The notes beneath the pieces were generated by a model. The model saw only the letters and a list, made by a program, of their open reading frames with translations, was not told the origin of the DNA and ran no database searches. A program made the position numbers and the translations under genes. From Cynocephalus volans (Eukaryota; Chordata; Mammalia; Dermoptera; Cynocephalidae): a stretch of DNA of 64,000 nucleotides. The stretch lies in contig NC_084469.1 of NCBI RefSeq assembly GCF_027409185.1, positions 34,834,293-34,898,292 on the forward strand, written 5' to 3'. Of the stretch, positions 11,965-23,073 are shown in pieces (within the stretch, counting starts at the first letter, position 1; each line of letters begins with the position of its first letter).

Positions 11965-13226
11965 AGTCCACCGGTTTAAGACTAATGACTAACTAGGATG
12001 TTGCTGTGGTTGCCAATTTGGTATGGCTCCTGCCGTGACTGCTCAGTTGGCCTCTAGTGTCTTGTGTGTGTGGTTGCCTCGGGTCTTGGGCTTCTCCGGG
12101 GATCCACCTTTCTGGTCAGCTTGTACTCTGCTGGGCTGGTGGATCACGTACCACAGGGTGTGTGATCTCTGTTGAGCTTTCACTTTCTGTACAGGACTTC
12201 TCCCCGTTCCGTGTGCTCTGGCCCAGGCTGTTAGATCGTGCAGTGGCGACCCCACCGGGTGTGTGGTTTCTGTCGAGTCTCCGCCTCCCTGGCCGCACGT
12301 CTCCCCGCTCTGTGCACACTGTGCTGGGTTGGGGCGTGTCTTCTGCACCCCTCGTCTATCAGCTGGGCCTTCAAGACCCTGCTCAGCACCGCCTCGCCCA
12401 GGAAGTCTACCAGGTTTCTGCTAGGCACAGACGACCGGTCTCTCTGGATGCCTTTGTAGCACTGTGTAGATCTTTCTCGGGTCTTGTTCACCTTTGTATC
12501 CCCCCGGTATAAACCGAGTCTAGTGCCCGCCTGGAGCCTGCTCTCCGGCAGGTTCAAGCGGACCTGGGAACTCTCCTACCACACTATTCCCAACCAGAAA
12601 TTCGTTAGGCTTTTTTTTTTTCTAAACTGGTGGTCGCAGAGATGGTATCTGCCTCCCAGTAACAGGAAGTTTACCGGGGCCGGAGTCCAGGGTGTGGTGG
12701 AGTGACAGTCGGCCCGCCCGTACTTCCTAGCCCTCCCAAAACTGGTCGGGACGCCCCACACCCCCAGCCCTGCCAGAGAACCGTGGAGGGAGTGGGAGAG
12801 GAGGTCAGCCCGCAGGGTTCAGAAAGCTCCGCGCCAGGCCAAGCAAATGGGCTCAGTGATGGCCGAGCAGGGCGGAGCTGCCCGCACCTGGGAAAATGGA
12901 GGCAGCACCGGGGCAGTGAGTGGCCTGGTGGTGCAGGCGGGGAGCCGCGTGGGCATCCACCCCCCGAACAGAGCTGTGCCAGGGATCACTCACAGTGCTG
13001 TGCCAGGTCGGGCGCTCGCTCTGTCTCTGGTTTGTTGCCTTCCGTGTTCTCGGTGCTGCCGCCTCGGGCTGTTCAGTCGCGGCGGCGCCGCTCGGGCGCT
13101 CCCAGGAGTCTTCTTTAATGCCGGCCTGAAACCTCGAATCCTGGATAGGGCAGCTGGCCGCCTTCAGCGCGGCCCCGGCCTCCGGGATCCTGGCTGCATC
13201 CACAGCAGCCCTGGCGCCGTGTTCCC
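11965..13226 (-). promoter_or_regulatory. LINE-1 5' UTR / internal promoter
   Basis: About 1.26 kb of CpG-rich sequence lies between the target duplication and ORF1, in contrast to the AT-rich surroundings. In active LINE-1s this region carries the internal promoter. Several open frames exist on both strands here, as expected from high GC. None has features I recognise. Confidence 0.8.
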
Positions 13227-13560
13227 TCATCATTCAATTTCTAACTGTGATGATGAAGCATGGTTATATTGGCAAATTTGAAATCATTGATGATCAACAG
13301 AGCTGGGAAAATTGTGAATCTCACAGGAGGTTAAACAAGTGTGGAGTGATCAGCCCCAGATTTGATGCACCACTCAAAGGTCTAGAAAAATGGCAGAATA
13401 ATCTGCTCCCATCCCATCGGTTTGATTTTATTGTGCTGACAACCTCAGCTAACACTGTAGACCACAAAGAAGCGAGGCAAAAACACACAGAAGGGAAAAT
13501 TCGGGATTCTTTTTCTAGGCATGTAATACATAATGTACAAAAAGAATGCCTTAATGGATT
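13227..13560 (+). pseudogene. RPS15A: RPS15A processed pseudogene, 3' part
   Basis: The sequence continues from the 5' part with [17 protein letters not shown], then [12 protein letters not shown] and [11 protein letters not shown], and ends at the TAG near 13516-13518 with a short 3' UTR remnant. Several indels and substitutions relative to the S15A reading confirm decay. The first 16 bases are the second copy of the LINE-1 target duplication. No clear poly-A tail follows; a T run at 13560-13572 comes next instead. Confidence 0.92.
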
Positions 13561-14520
13561 TTTTTTTTTTTTAAGGCAAGTTTTCTTGCTGCCTCGTTCC
13601 CTGAAATGGATTTTGGGTTTTGTTTTCTTATATACTTTACACTGTGGTTTTAGGAGGTCCGAGCCATATGAAGAGATCTCCCACTAATTTGGTAGAGCCC
13701 AGTGCTTTATCTCCTTCCTCTGTATCCCAGGCAACAATTTGGGGCAAAACTCAAGGTCTCCTGTGTTTCACAGAAACCCTTGGGGAAAAAAGCTGACTTT
13801 GGCACTCAGCTATCTCTGAGACTTCCTGGCTTCAGGAGAATACTTCCATTTGGGCTAGTTCAGCAGTGTTTTCAAAAAAACCATTTTTTAAACAAAATAT
13901 TTTATCGACGATTTTAGTCTTTTCAATCAAGAGAGTTATTTAGGATATCTAGTCTGCTACATGGCTATTCCACCTGGTTGTGGCTTTTATCCATTTTATT
14001 TTGTCAGGGTTTATAATATTTAATTTCTGGTCTGCACATATACTCCCTGCCATTGCGTAGTCTCATTTATGTGTTTAGATGGTTTGTCTCTAGTTTCTCC
14101 ACTGCCTCTCCATTGTCACCTGTTTTATTCATCTCTCTAGTACTTTTTGAGAAAGGGCTCATAATTGCTTTTATGTTTGAGAATATCTTCCTGTAGCCTT
14201 CAAAATGGAAAGACATCTTGGCTGGATATTTACTATATTCTTGTAACACTTTCTTTTCCTCAGAAATTTATAGACATTGTTTGATTTTTCTTCTGGCATT
14301 GAACACTGCTTTGGAGAAATTTGAGGCTACCCTGATATTTTTATCTTTAATTTTTCTGCCTGGATACTTGAGGAATTTTTTTCTGTATCTTTGAAGTTCT
14401 ATAATGTAACCAGAGTATATTGTATTATATATTGCTGTGTAACAAATTATCCCCTAACCTATGGCTTAATATTTATTATATCACAGTTTCTGTGGATCAG
14501 GAACCTACATGTTATTTCTT
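13561..14520. other. repeat-derived AT-rich spacer
   Basis: No gene is recognised. The 14000-14420 part has the look of old LINE sequence. Short open frames lack any recognisable motif. Confidence 0.45.
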
Positions 14521-15000
14521 TTTAATTGAGGTGAAATTCACAAAATGTAAAATTAACCATTTTATTTTATTTTATTTTATTTTATTTATTTATTTTTAAA
14601 AAGATGTCCGATAAGGGGATCTTAACCCTTGACTTGGTGTTGTCAGCACCACGCTCTCCCAAGTGAGCTAACCGGCCATCCCTATATGGGATCTGAACCA
14701 GTGGCCTTGGTGTTGTCGGCACCACACTCTCCCGAGTGAGCCACGGGCCGGTCCTAAAATTAACCATTTTAAAGCATACAATTCAGCGGCATTTAGTGCA
14801 TTCACAATGCTGTGCAACCACCACCTGTATCTAGTTCCAAAACATTTTTATCATCCCCAAAAGAAAACCCCTGAACCCATTCCCGTTCTTTTCCCCAACC
14901 TTGCAACCACCAACTTCCTTTCTGTCTCTACACTCTGGATGTTTTTTGACCTTGACATGCTAATTCTGAAATTTTCAGAGAAGAGTAAAGGGCCAAAAAT
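14521..15000 (-). mobile_element. old LINE-1 3' UTR fragment
   Basis: It contains the phrase pattern AATTGAGGTGAAATTCACAAAATGTAAAAT..., GCATACAATTCAGCGGCATTTAG, and TGCAACCACCACC. The same module recurs near 24525, 27663, 30215 and 51580. It is split by a SINE. Confidence 0.75.
14565..14754 (-). mobile_element. tRNA-Ile-type SINE dimer, young
   Basis: A reversed dimer with an (ATTTT)n tail. A perfect 17-bp duplication TAAAATTAACCATTTTA lies at 14548-14564 and 14755-14771. Confidence 0.95.
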
Positions 15001-16330
15001 AATCAAGACATCTGTAAATTGAGGAGTAGGAAAAGGCAGAATTTGCCCTATCAAACACGAAGATTTATTTTTGAACTAGTGAACTTAAGATGGCTTAGAA
15101 CATTCAGAGAGTTGCACATACTGACCAGTGGAATAGAATAAAGAGCCTGGATATTGACCTATGCATATGTGAATTATGATATATTATAGCAATGAAATGG
15201 TATCAATAAATGCAGAAAGGACATTTGATGAATTCCAATATGCTTTTTTTTCCTCAGAACTATAACCATTAATGGTTGTCCAAAGGTTATTAAAGTATAA
15301 CTTCTAATGGTAAATCCATGGAGTGGATGAATCATATTAAATAATTCCCCTATTGTTGGATGTTAAGGTTGTGGCTGGTTTTAATCTTATCAATATTCTC
15401 TTTAAGATTCCTTCCATACTGAGATTCTAAGATTCTACGTTTGGCAAAGTTAAATGCAAGCCAGATTATCTTCTCCGTCTTAATTCCTCTTAAGAGTAGC
15501 CTTTTGAGATGCTCTGCCATGTTACGTTTAGTCAGGTTTCTGTTTATTTCCTCTGAGTATCACTTTCACAAAAATGATTTGAAGACATTTTTATATAGTT
15601 GCCTGTCTTAGTTTTTTTTCAGATGTGCAGGAAAACAATGAAAAGTTAGCACAAAGAATTCTTCATATACCCTTCACCTCAGATTCCCCAAAAGCTAACA
15701 TTTACCTCACCACAATGATCAAAATCAGGAAATTAAATTTGATACAATATTCTTATCAAATCCACAGACCTACTTCAGATTTCGCCAGTTGTCCCGCCGT
15801 CCATTGTGGCAGGCAGTGGGGGGAGGGAGGTTTGCATTCACTGTCATGTCTCCTCAGATCTACAGCAGTCCCTGAATCTTTCTTCGTCTTTCATTGTACA
15901 ACCTTGACATTTTTTAAAAATTCTGGCCGATGATTTTGTAGAATGGGCCTTGATTTGGGTCGTCTCATATATCCTCGTGGATGTTTCATGCCGAGATAGT
16001 GATGTTGGGTCCTTTGCAGACCATCTATTATCAGGAGGCACGTGATGGAGATCTGTCTTATTACGGGTGATGTCAACTTTTATCACCTGGTGAAGGTGGT
16101 GTCTGTCTGATTTCTCCACTGTAAAGTTACTATTTTTTCTTTAATAAGTATTGTAGAGACCTACTTTGTGACTATGTAAAAATCTTGTTTTCCATCATAA
16201 TTTGATGGACTAATTTTGGCTTTCATTGATGAGTCTTCCCTAAACCAATTATTACTGTGGTGTTTTCCAGAAGGTGGTTTTCTAGTTTCATTATTCTTTC
16301 TATGTTTATTCATTGTAATTTATCTTGACA
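15001..16330. mobile_element. old LINE 3'-end-like sequence
   Basis: AT-rich decayed sequence. The part 15600-16330 resembles the 3' region of ancient L1M-type elements, and similar wording recurs at 19560-20040. No coding potential. Confidence 0.5.
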
Positions 16331-16439
16331 GGCTTTACAGTTGTCCTTAACCTATATAGCCCTAGATGATCCTTTAGTTAAAGTAGAAGAAAATATTAAT
16401 CTACTGCTCATTCTGTGCTGTTTCTATTATGAAAACACA

Positions 16440-16516
16440 TGGGGATCCCAGACCCAGCCAGCTGCAAAAACAAAAAAACAAACAAAAAAACCAACGAAAC
16501 AAACAAACAAAAAACA
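16440..16516 (+). mobile_element. tRNA-Ile-type SINE fragment
   Basis: Only the end of a unit (GGGGATCCCAGACCCAGCCAG) followed by an A/C-rich CAAAAAAACAAACAAAAAA tail. Confidence 0.6.
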
Positions 16517-17039
16517 ACACATGGGGACCAACAAAGGTGAGCTGCCCAGACAAATGCATGGAGATGAAGGAACATCTTCATGTATCTATGTTAACTCTGA
16601 TTTTCTGAACCTTCCTCAGACAATTATAGATCATTCTTTTCCTCCAGACTTAACCTTGGGCCCCATAAAGAAAATTCTGATGCTTGACTTTTTCTGCCAC
16701 TGTATATGCCACTGCCAGAGACTGGTAGACCAGATGTCAGAATGGAAGCTTCCCTCAGTACCCACTGTAGGTATCCTGTTTCCCTTCAGCCCAGGGCCCA
16801 GTCAAGGTGAATCTCAGGACTCCTGCTTGGGGTCCTGTGAGAGGGGTTTTTCCTTTCTTCTTCTGGATGCCAGGATGTAAAGGAACCATCACAGTCCTTT
16901 TTCTGCCTGAGTAAAGCAACCTTTTACAGAGGGTCAGAGGTGTCCCATACACCCATCTCTGGGGGTCGCGTCTTCCCTCTGACATGATGTTATGAATGGT
17001 CGTCAATTGCTTGTGTTCACCTGTCCTCTGGAGCCAGAT

Positions 17040-17116
17040 TGCTTGTGTTGGAAGTTAACTTCTGTCACTTAACTAGCTGAGTGACCTTAGGCAATCTCCT
17101 TAACCTCTCTGTACCT
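17040..17116 (+). repeat. MIR fragment
   Basis: It shows the MIR core wording TCACTTAACTAGCTGAGTGACCTTAGGCAA followed by CCTTAACCTCTCTGTACCTC. Confidence 0.7.
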
Positions 17117-17265
17117 CCCAGTTTTGGAGGCTGGGAAGCCCAAGGTCCAGAGAACACATCTGGTGAGGGCCTTCTGGGTGGGAACTCTCTGCAGGGTCCC
17201 GTGATACCCATGGCCACCAGGGTATCACATGGCAAGAATGGGCTGAGTGAGAGAGTCAATATCCT
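17117..17265 (-). mobile_element. MaLR-type LTR fragment
   Basis: CAGTTTTGGAGGCTGGGAAG, CATCTGGTGAGGGCCTTCT and TATCACATGGCAAGA match the reverse of MST/THE-like LTRs. A longer copy is at 28585-29023. Confidence 0.65.
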
Positions 17266-17529
17266 TTCATGGCTGATTGATTGACTGTTTGATTCTATTT
17301 AGTTACAATGGCTAGAAACTTTCATGATTTTTTAAAAACCACAAAACTCTTATCAACTAGAATAAAGGATACTCCCTTAACCTGATAAAAAGATCTACCC
17401 AAAATGCACATCCTTAGTGGTGAAGCGTGAGAAACATTCTTTTTTAGATCTGGACTGAAACAAATACAAACCTGGAGGTCCAAGAAAGGAAATCCAATTG
17501 GGTTATTTAGTGATCCTCACTTTGTTTTG

Positions 17530-17627
17530 GGGGGGTTTTTTGGTGGCTGGCCAGTTACGGGATCCGAACTCTTGACCTTGGTGTTATAACACCATGCTCT
17601 AACCGACTGAGCTAACCGGCCAGCCAG
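17530..17627 (-). mobile_element. tRNA-Ile-type SINE monomer
   Basis: A complete reversed monomer from the T tail to the GGCCAGCC end. Imperfect duplications GTGATCCTCACTTTG / GTGACCCTCACTTTG flank it. Confidence 0.92.
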
Positions 17628-17989
17628 TGACCCTCACTTTGGACTGCATAACATACAACCAGAACACAAGGGTCATACAAACTTGAAAGTTCTCAAAAAT
17701 ATTCAATTTGTGAACCACAGGAAAAACCTTTTGCAATGTGAGAAGCAGAGGGATGACACAAGGAGAGCTATGCCTGGCCAACACGGCCCTTGCCAGGTCA
17801 CCCTGCAGTGTCACTCTGAAAGTTCACACAACACCCATGGACCCTCCAATGTGTATAAATTCTAAATTGTCATTTGAAACAGATCAGGCTCTGTTACAAC
17901 ACAAGTCATTCATAAACCTGGGGAAATGCCTGATGTTTACCAGATTTACCTTCAGCCTTTCCAGTTGAGGACATGTTGTAAAAACACTA

Positions 17990-18310
17990 AGAATTTGATT
18001 TGCCCATTTTGTCTCAAAATTTCAACACTATATTGTCAATCCTTGTCAGAAGCAGAAAAAGAGAAGCTTTCAGCTTTCCAAGGCGGCCACAGTTTATAAC
18101 TTTCAAGGAGAAAGTAGAGGTTGTAACCAAGAACCATCAAATGCTTATAAAGCTGAAGCAACTAGAAGAATCGCCTCCTGAAACAAAAGCTATTACTCAA
18201 ACTATGGTTCAACTAGGATCAAAAGACTCAGCATCCACTATCATGAGCAATACTGACTCCTAGCCATCACCTGCAAGGACTAAAAAGAGAGTGGTTATGA
18301 AACTAGATTT
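17990..18310 (+). pseudogene. unidentified coding-like stretch
   Basis: A frame open to the TAG at 18261 reads KREAFSF, FITFKEKVEVV, KLKQLEESPPETKAITQTMVQLGSKDSAS. Its composition is more protein-like than nearby shadow frames, and the sequence lacks the AT-rich LINE look. I do not recognise the family. It could be a processed-pseudogene scrap or chance, and no splice structure is evident. Confidence 0.25.
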
Positions 18311-18853
18311 TCCAGACCTATTTGCAGCTAGGGTTCTGGCTAAAACTTAAGTTCTATCAAATATGTCTACTTCCAACAGTTTTGAAACGCATAATTGAGG
18401 CTAGGCCATCTGTAACTCCTGGCTGTAGACGGCAGCAGGAAACGTTGGAAATGTGATGCTTTCCTGCACCAGCATTCCAGGGACAATGTGGTAGCTCCCT
18501 GCAGTTGGGAAACCTGCCAGTCTCCTTACTGCTTCTCTCAGTCAATTTCCCCCAAAGGTACCCACTATTCTGACCTCATCACCACAGATTAGTGTTGCCT
18601 GTTTTTGAACTTTAAATAAAGGGAATCATACAGTAGTTTATGATGAAAATTTTCAAATGTACAGAAAAATAAAATGCATAATAAAATTAATACTCATATA
18701 TCCACCATCTAAACATGCACTGTCCAATACAGCAGCTACTAGCCTCATGTGGCTATTGATCACCTGAAACACGGCTAGTCCAGATTGAGATGTGCTGCAA
18801 ATTATAATGTACATACTGGAGTTTAAATTGTTTAAAAAAAGACAGGTAAAATA

Positions 18854-19341
18854 CAGTAGTCTCGCCTTATCTGCAGTTTCATTTACCCTGGTTTCAGTTA
18901 CCTGAAGTCAACGTGGTCCCAAATAGTAAGTTAAAAATTCCAGAAATAAACAATTCATAATTTTTAAATTGCACACCATCCTAGTAGTGTGATGAAGTCT
19001 TGCACTGTCCCCCTGTGTCCTGCCCTGGATGTGAATCATCCTATTGTCTGGCATATCCATGCTGTAGACGATCCCCACCCATTAGTCATTTGGTGGCTGT
19101 CTCAGCTGTCACAGTTTCACACAGTGCTTGTGTTCAAGTAACTCTTATCTTACTTAATTGTTCTATTTTATTATTAGTTATTGTTAATCTCTTACTGTGT
19201 TTCATTTATGAATTAAACTTTACCATACGTATGTATGTGTAGGAAAAAATATAGTATATACAGGGTTTGGTACCAACTGTGGTTTCAGACATCCACTGGG
19301 TGTCTTGGAAAGAATCCCCCCTGGATAAAGGGGGACTACTG
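18854..19341 (+). mobile_element. Tigger/pogo-like DNA transposon remnant, 488 bp
   Basis: Terminal inverted repeats begin CAGTAGTCTCGCCTTATC and end GGATAAAGGGGGACTACTG. TA dinucleotides sit at both edges (18852-18853, 19342-19343), as expected for Tc1/mariner-pogo target duplication. It has no open transposase, so it is a non-autonomous internal-deletion copy. Confidence 0.88.
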
Positions 19342-19485
19342 TATCTCATTAATAATTTTTTAGAATGATTAAATGTCGAAATGATAAAATTTAGGATAGA
19401 TTGGGTTAAACAAAATATATCATTAAAATTAATTTGACCTGTTTGTTTTGACTTTTTAAAATGTGGCTACTAAAAAATTATATTT

Positions 19486-19545
19486 ATAACTCCAAGGTCC
19501 AGGGCTTGGATTCCCATGCCAGCCAGCTTCTAGAAAAAAATAATT
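19486..19545 (+). mobile_element. tRNA-Ile-type SINE fragment
   Basis: The second half of a unit (ACTCCAAGGTCCAGGGCTTGGATTCCC ... GCCAGC) with a short A tail. Confidence 0.6.
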
Positions 19546-19559
19546 ATATTTGTGGCTTA

Positions 19560-20040
19560 CATTCCCTTTCCACTGGACAATGCTGATCTAGATGTAACAG
19601 TTGTTAACATTTTGTAATCTTTACTTCTTCTGTCTCTGGGCATTTGTTTGTTTTCGCTGAACTCCTTTTGCACACATGATGTTACTTCCACCCTAAATGT
19701 ACCAACATGACTCTCTGGAGGATGAGGACATTCTCTTACATACCACAACATCGTTATGAAACTGATGAAAATAATTTCCTAATATCATCTAATCCACAGT
19801 CTAATATATACCTCATATTCAAATTTCCAATAGTCCCCCAAACTGACTTTTATAGATGTTTTTTTCAAATCAGGTTCCAATCAAGGTTCATGCGTGGCCT
19901 TTGGTTTAAGTTTCTTTAGTCTCTCTTGCCTTTTTAATCTCTAACCATCCACTCACTCTTCCCTGTTCTTTTCGTGCACATCACACAGCTGCTTGATTTT
20001 CATTTAGGAGTGGTCTTCACAAAACAAATTATGGCCAGAA
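19560..20040 (-). mobile_element. old LINE 3'-end-like sequence
   Basis: AT-rich decayed sequence similar in wording to 15600-16330 (AATCCACAGTCTAATATATACC..., CAAATTTCCAATAGTCCCCC). No coding potential. Confidence 0.45.
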
Positions 20041-20135
20041 AGAAGTGCTCCAGATCAAATGTGATAAAACTAGAACGATTGCTTCTGCACAGCTCCCCCA
20101 GAGTTTGAGTGGCATGCTCTTTGAAAAAAGATCTA

Positions 20136-20246
20136 GGTGGACTGGCCAGTGGCTCACTTGGGAGAGCGTGGTGCTGATAATACTAACGTCAAGGGTTTGG
20201 ATCCCTGTACCGGCCAGCTGCTCAAAACAAAATAAAAATAATCTGA
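20136..20246 (+). mobile_element. tRNA-Ile-type SINE monomer
   Basis: A clear A box (TGGCTCACTTGGGAGAGCG), anticodon arm (GTGGTGCTGATAATAC) and B box (GGGTTTGGATCCC), then an AAATAAAAATAA tail. Confidence 0.92.
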
Positions 20247-20249
20247 CCC

Positions 20250-21040
20250 TGTCAATACCCCCACACCACCCCTCCTGTTGGCATTAGTCTGCAAGCACCA
20301 TGTGGCCCCTGCTCACCTCTCCAGTCTCATCCAACACTGTCACCTTCCCACTCACCATGTCCCAGCCACATTGGAGTCTTTTGGGAAAATAGAATAATTT
20401 AATCAGGCCCCCTCACCTTAGGCCAGGTTGGGGGTGGTGTGGCACATTCTTTGTAAGCAAGTTATGTGTGGGTAGAGTTAGTGTGTATGTGCCGTGCGGC
20501 GACCCTGGCTGGCATGGACTGCCTCAGGCATCTGCCCCACGTGGCCATGCTCTCCAACCTATGGCTTCCAAGTACCTGTTTGCCAGTTACCTAGCTCATA
20601 GACCTGCATGTGAGGGGTCTGGTGACCAAGCCTGGCGTGTGAAGTGTTTGTGACCCAGTCTGGAACGGGCTTGAGGGGTCTGTGAGCTCCAGACCCAGTC
20701 CTAGCCCGACAACTGGCATCATGAGCAGGATTACAGGCAGGTAAAAGAGCTCGACAGTTCTTCAAGGGCACATGGTTCCCAATACTTACCTCTAGGCCTC
20801 CAGAATGTTCTTATCTTTCAGAGAGTCATGCTGGAGTTTCTAGGGTAGAAGTATCATTTCCTTGCCTGCATACTCTCTCCCATCTCTTCATCTTACTAAA
20901 TCTCTGTCTCTCTCTCTCTGCTTTTCCATTTTGGAAGTTTCTATGGATATTTCTTCAAATTCATTCACTTTCTTTCTCAACCATGTCCTGTCTACTACTA
21001 AGCCCATCAAAGGCATTCTTCATTTCTGTTACAGCATTTT
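20250..21040. other. spacer without recognised gene
   Basis: Moderately GC-rich mammalian intergenic sequence. Short open frames here lack motifs, and a T-rich, LINE-like stretch occupies the end. Confidence 0.4.
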
Positions 21041-21340
21041 GTGTGTGTGTGGCTGGTGGGTATGGGGATCCAAACCTGTAACCTTGGTGTTAGAAGGCTG
21101 CACTCTTATCAATTGAGCTAAACAGCCAGCCTAGAGCATTTTTTTTTTTTTTTTAAAGATGACCGGTAAGGGGATCTTAACCCTTGGCTTGGTGTTGTCA
21201 GCGTGGCCACGCTCTCCAAGTGAGCCACGGGCCGGCCCTTGCTTGTTTGTTTCTGGCAGCTGGCCAGTACAGGGATCTGAACTCATGACCTTGGTGTTAT
21301 GAGGCTGTGCTCTAATTACCTGAGCTAACTGGCCAGCCCT
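21041..21340 (-). mobile_element. cluster of three tRNA-Ile-type SINEs
   Basis: Three reversed copies lie back to back: a monomer at about 21041-21132, an internally shortened dimer at 21138-21238 (AAGATGACCGGTAAGGGGATC... directly joined to GAGCCACGGGCCGGCCC), and a monomer at 21245-21340. Insertion into the tails of older copies is the likely cause. Confidence 0.88.
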
Positions 21341-22145
21341 GAGTCTGATTCTGATGCTTGTTCTGTCTCTTCATACTGTGGTCTTTTACTTTTAGTGTGC
21401 CTTGCACATTTTTGTTGAAAGCCGGACATGATGTACTGAGTAAGAGGAACTTGTGGTGTAGTGGTAATGTGGGGGCAGGGAAGCATTCTGTAGCCCTGTG
21501 ATTAGGTCTCTGGTTTTTTAGTGGGCCTGTGCCCTGGGGCTGTGAACTTCACAGTGCTTCTCAATTGCTGCCTCCACGCTTGACCCTTAAGGGGAACAGG
21601 ATGGCTAGAGACGGCTGGAGTTGGGTATTTCCCTTCCTGCAGGCTGGTCAGGCTCTGATAAAACTCCAGTAGGTTAGGCTCTGGTAAAATAGTTCTTCTT
21701 GAGGGCAGGCCTTGATAAGAAGAATAGAGTATTCTGGGTGATTTCAAAATGACTACTTTTCCCCTCCCCCTGCTAGAAGCAGAAGGGAATTTTTCTCTGA
21801 TTTCCACTATAAGAATTTGATAGGACTCTTGGAGGTAAAGTTCACAAAGTAAGGGCTCTCCTCTCAAAGACTAGGCCCCCTGGAATTTTTAGCTCGCAGA
21901 CTCATCCACACTGAGCCTCCATCAGTTCATCAACTACAGTTTAGGTTTATCTACCCTGGTGCTGGTTCTTGCAGAGGTTTTGCACTGGTAATGATACCGG
22001 AGGAGAGGGTCTGGGGAGGTCCAACAGGTGAAGTCAAACCCGTCCTCTACCACATTCTTGACTCTGCCACAGGAAAGAATTCAAGAGTAGAGTCACAGTA
22101 GGAAATAAAAACATGTTTAATGTAAGGAATAAGAAATACAGACTT

Positions 22146-22300
22146 GGGCCAGCCCATGGAGTGTGGTGCTGATAACACCAAGGCCGTAGGTTCGGATCCC
22201 TGTATAGGGATGGCTGGTTTGCTCACTTGAGAGAGTGTGGTGCTGACAACACCAAGTCAAGGGTTAAGATCCCCTTACCGGTCATCTTTAAAAAAAAAAA
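22146..22300 (+). mobile_element. tRNA-Ile-type SINE dimer
   Basis: A dimer with 15-bp duplications AAGAAATACAGACTT / AAGACATACAGACTT (22131-22145, 22301-22315). Confidence 0.92.
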
Positions 22301-22770
22301 AAGACATACAGACTTCACAGAGAAAGTGCAGCCTTGCTCAAGAGCCAGAGTGGGAGGTGCAGCAAGTTTAATACAAAAGTAAGAAATACACACTTTACAA
22401 AGTGCAGACTGGTTCCAGAGTTAACAGCAGCCTGCTAAAGGCAAGTTTAACACAAAAAGTAAGATACACACATCTCACAGGCAAAGTGCAGGCAGACTCA
22501 AGAGAGAATAAGTAACAATCTCACCTTGTTCCTGAAGTCAACTTTTATAGCTTGGCTATATATACATATCCATGTTATCTAATGAATATTCAACTAAGAA
22601 GGTGGGTCCCAGTTATGTAACAGGTTACATAACAGGTTTGTGCATGCTCAGTTGGTTTCTTTTAGAACATGCTCATTGGCCAAATTGTATAGCACATGCA
22701 CCAAATATACTTAGAATATTCTAGGTGCTTTCTGGCCCCTCCAATGGAGGCCATTCAAAGGATAAACTCC

Positions 22771-22942
22771 AGGCCGGCCTGTGGCTCACTTGGGAGAGTG
22801 TGGTGCTGATAACACCAAGGCCACGGGTTCGGATCCCGTATAGGGATGGCCTGTGGCTCACTGGGTGAGCATGGTGCTGACAATACCAAGTCAAGGGTTA
22901 AGAGCCCCTTACCGTTCATCTTTAAAAAAAAAAAAAAAAAAA
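22771..22942 (+). mobile_element. tRNA-Ile-type SINE dimer (left part of a composite)
   Basis: A complete dimer with an A18 tail that runs straight into a type B SINE. One shared target duplication flanks the pair (22757-22770, 23074-23087). Confidence 0.92.
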
Positions 22943-23073
22943 GGGGGCGGAGCCTGTGGCGCACTTGGGAGCGCAGCAACGCTCCCGCCGCGGGTTCGGA
23001 TCCTATATAGGAATGGCCAGTGCACTCACTGGCTGAGTGCCAGTCACGAAAAAGACAAAAAAAGAAAAAAGAA
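22943..23073 (+). mobile_element. type B SINE (right part of a composite)
   Basis: GGAGCCTGTGGCGCACTTGG, CTCCCGCCGCGGGTTCGGATCC, CACTCACTGGCTGAGTGCC and GTCACGAAAAAGAC match the copy at 1161-1305 closely. Confidence 0.9.

Larger units (their letters stand above)
6722..13226 (-). mobile_element. full-length LINE-1 element, about 6.5 kb
   Basis: Read on the minus strand the element has a GC-rich 5' UTR (13226-11965), ORF1, ORF2, a short 3' UTR with a G-rich tract and AATAAA, and an A tail (plus-strand T run 6722-6736). A perfect 16-bp target duplication, TCATCATTCAATTTCT, flanks it at 6707-6722 and 13227-13242. The inferred nick site on the target is TT/AGAA, close to the LINE-1 consensus TT/AAAA. 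The element interrupts an RPS15A processed pseudogene. Confidence 0.95.

Noticed and set aside
12057-13281. Long overlapping frames on both strands in the LINE-1 5' UTR, considered as an antisense ORF0-like gene
   Set aside because: High GC content explains the open frames, no recognised motif is present, and ORF0 is described for primates only.
16341-16880. 179-aa frame
   Set aside because: It runs through a SINE tail (poly Lys/Thr/Gln) and old LINE-like sequence, with no domain.
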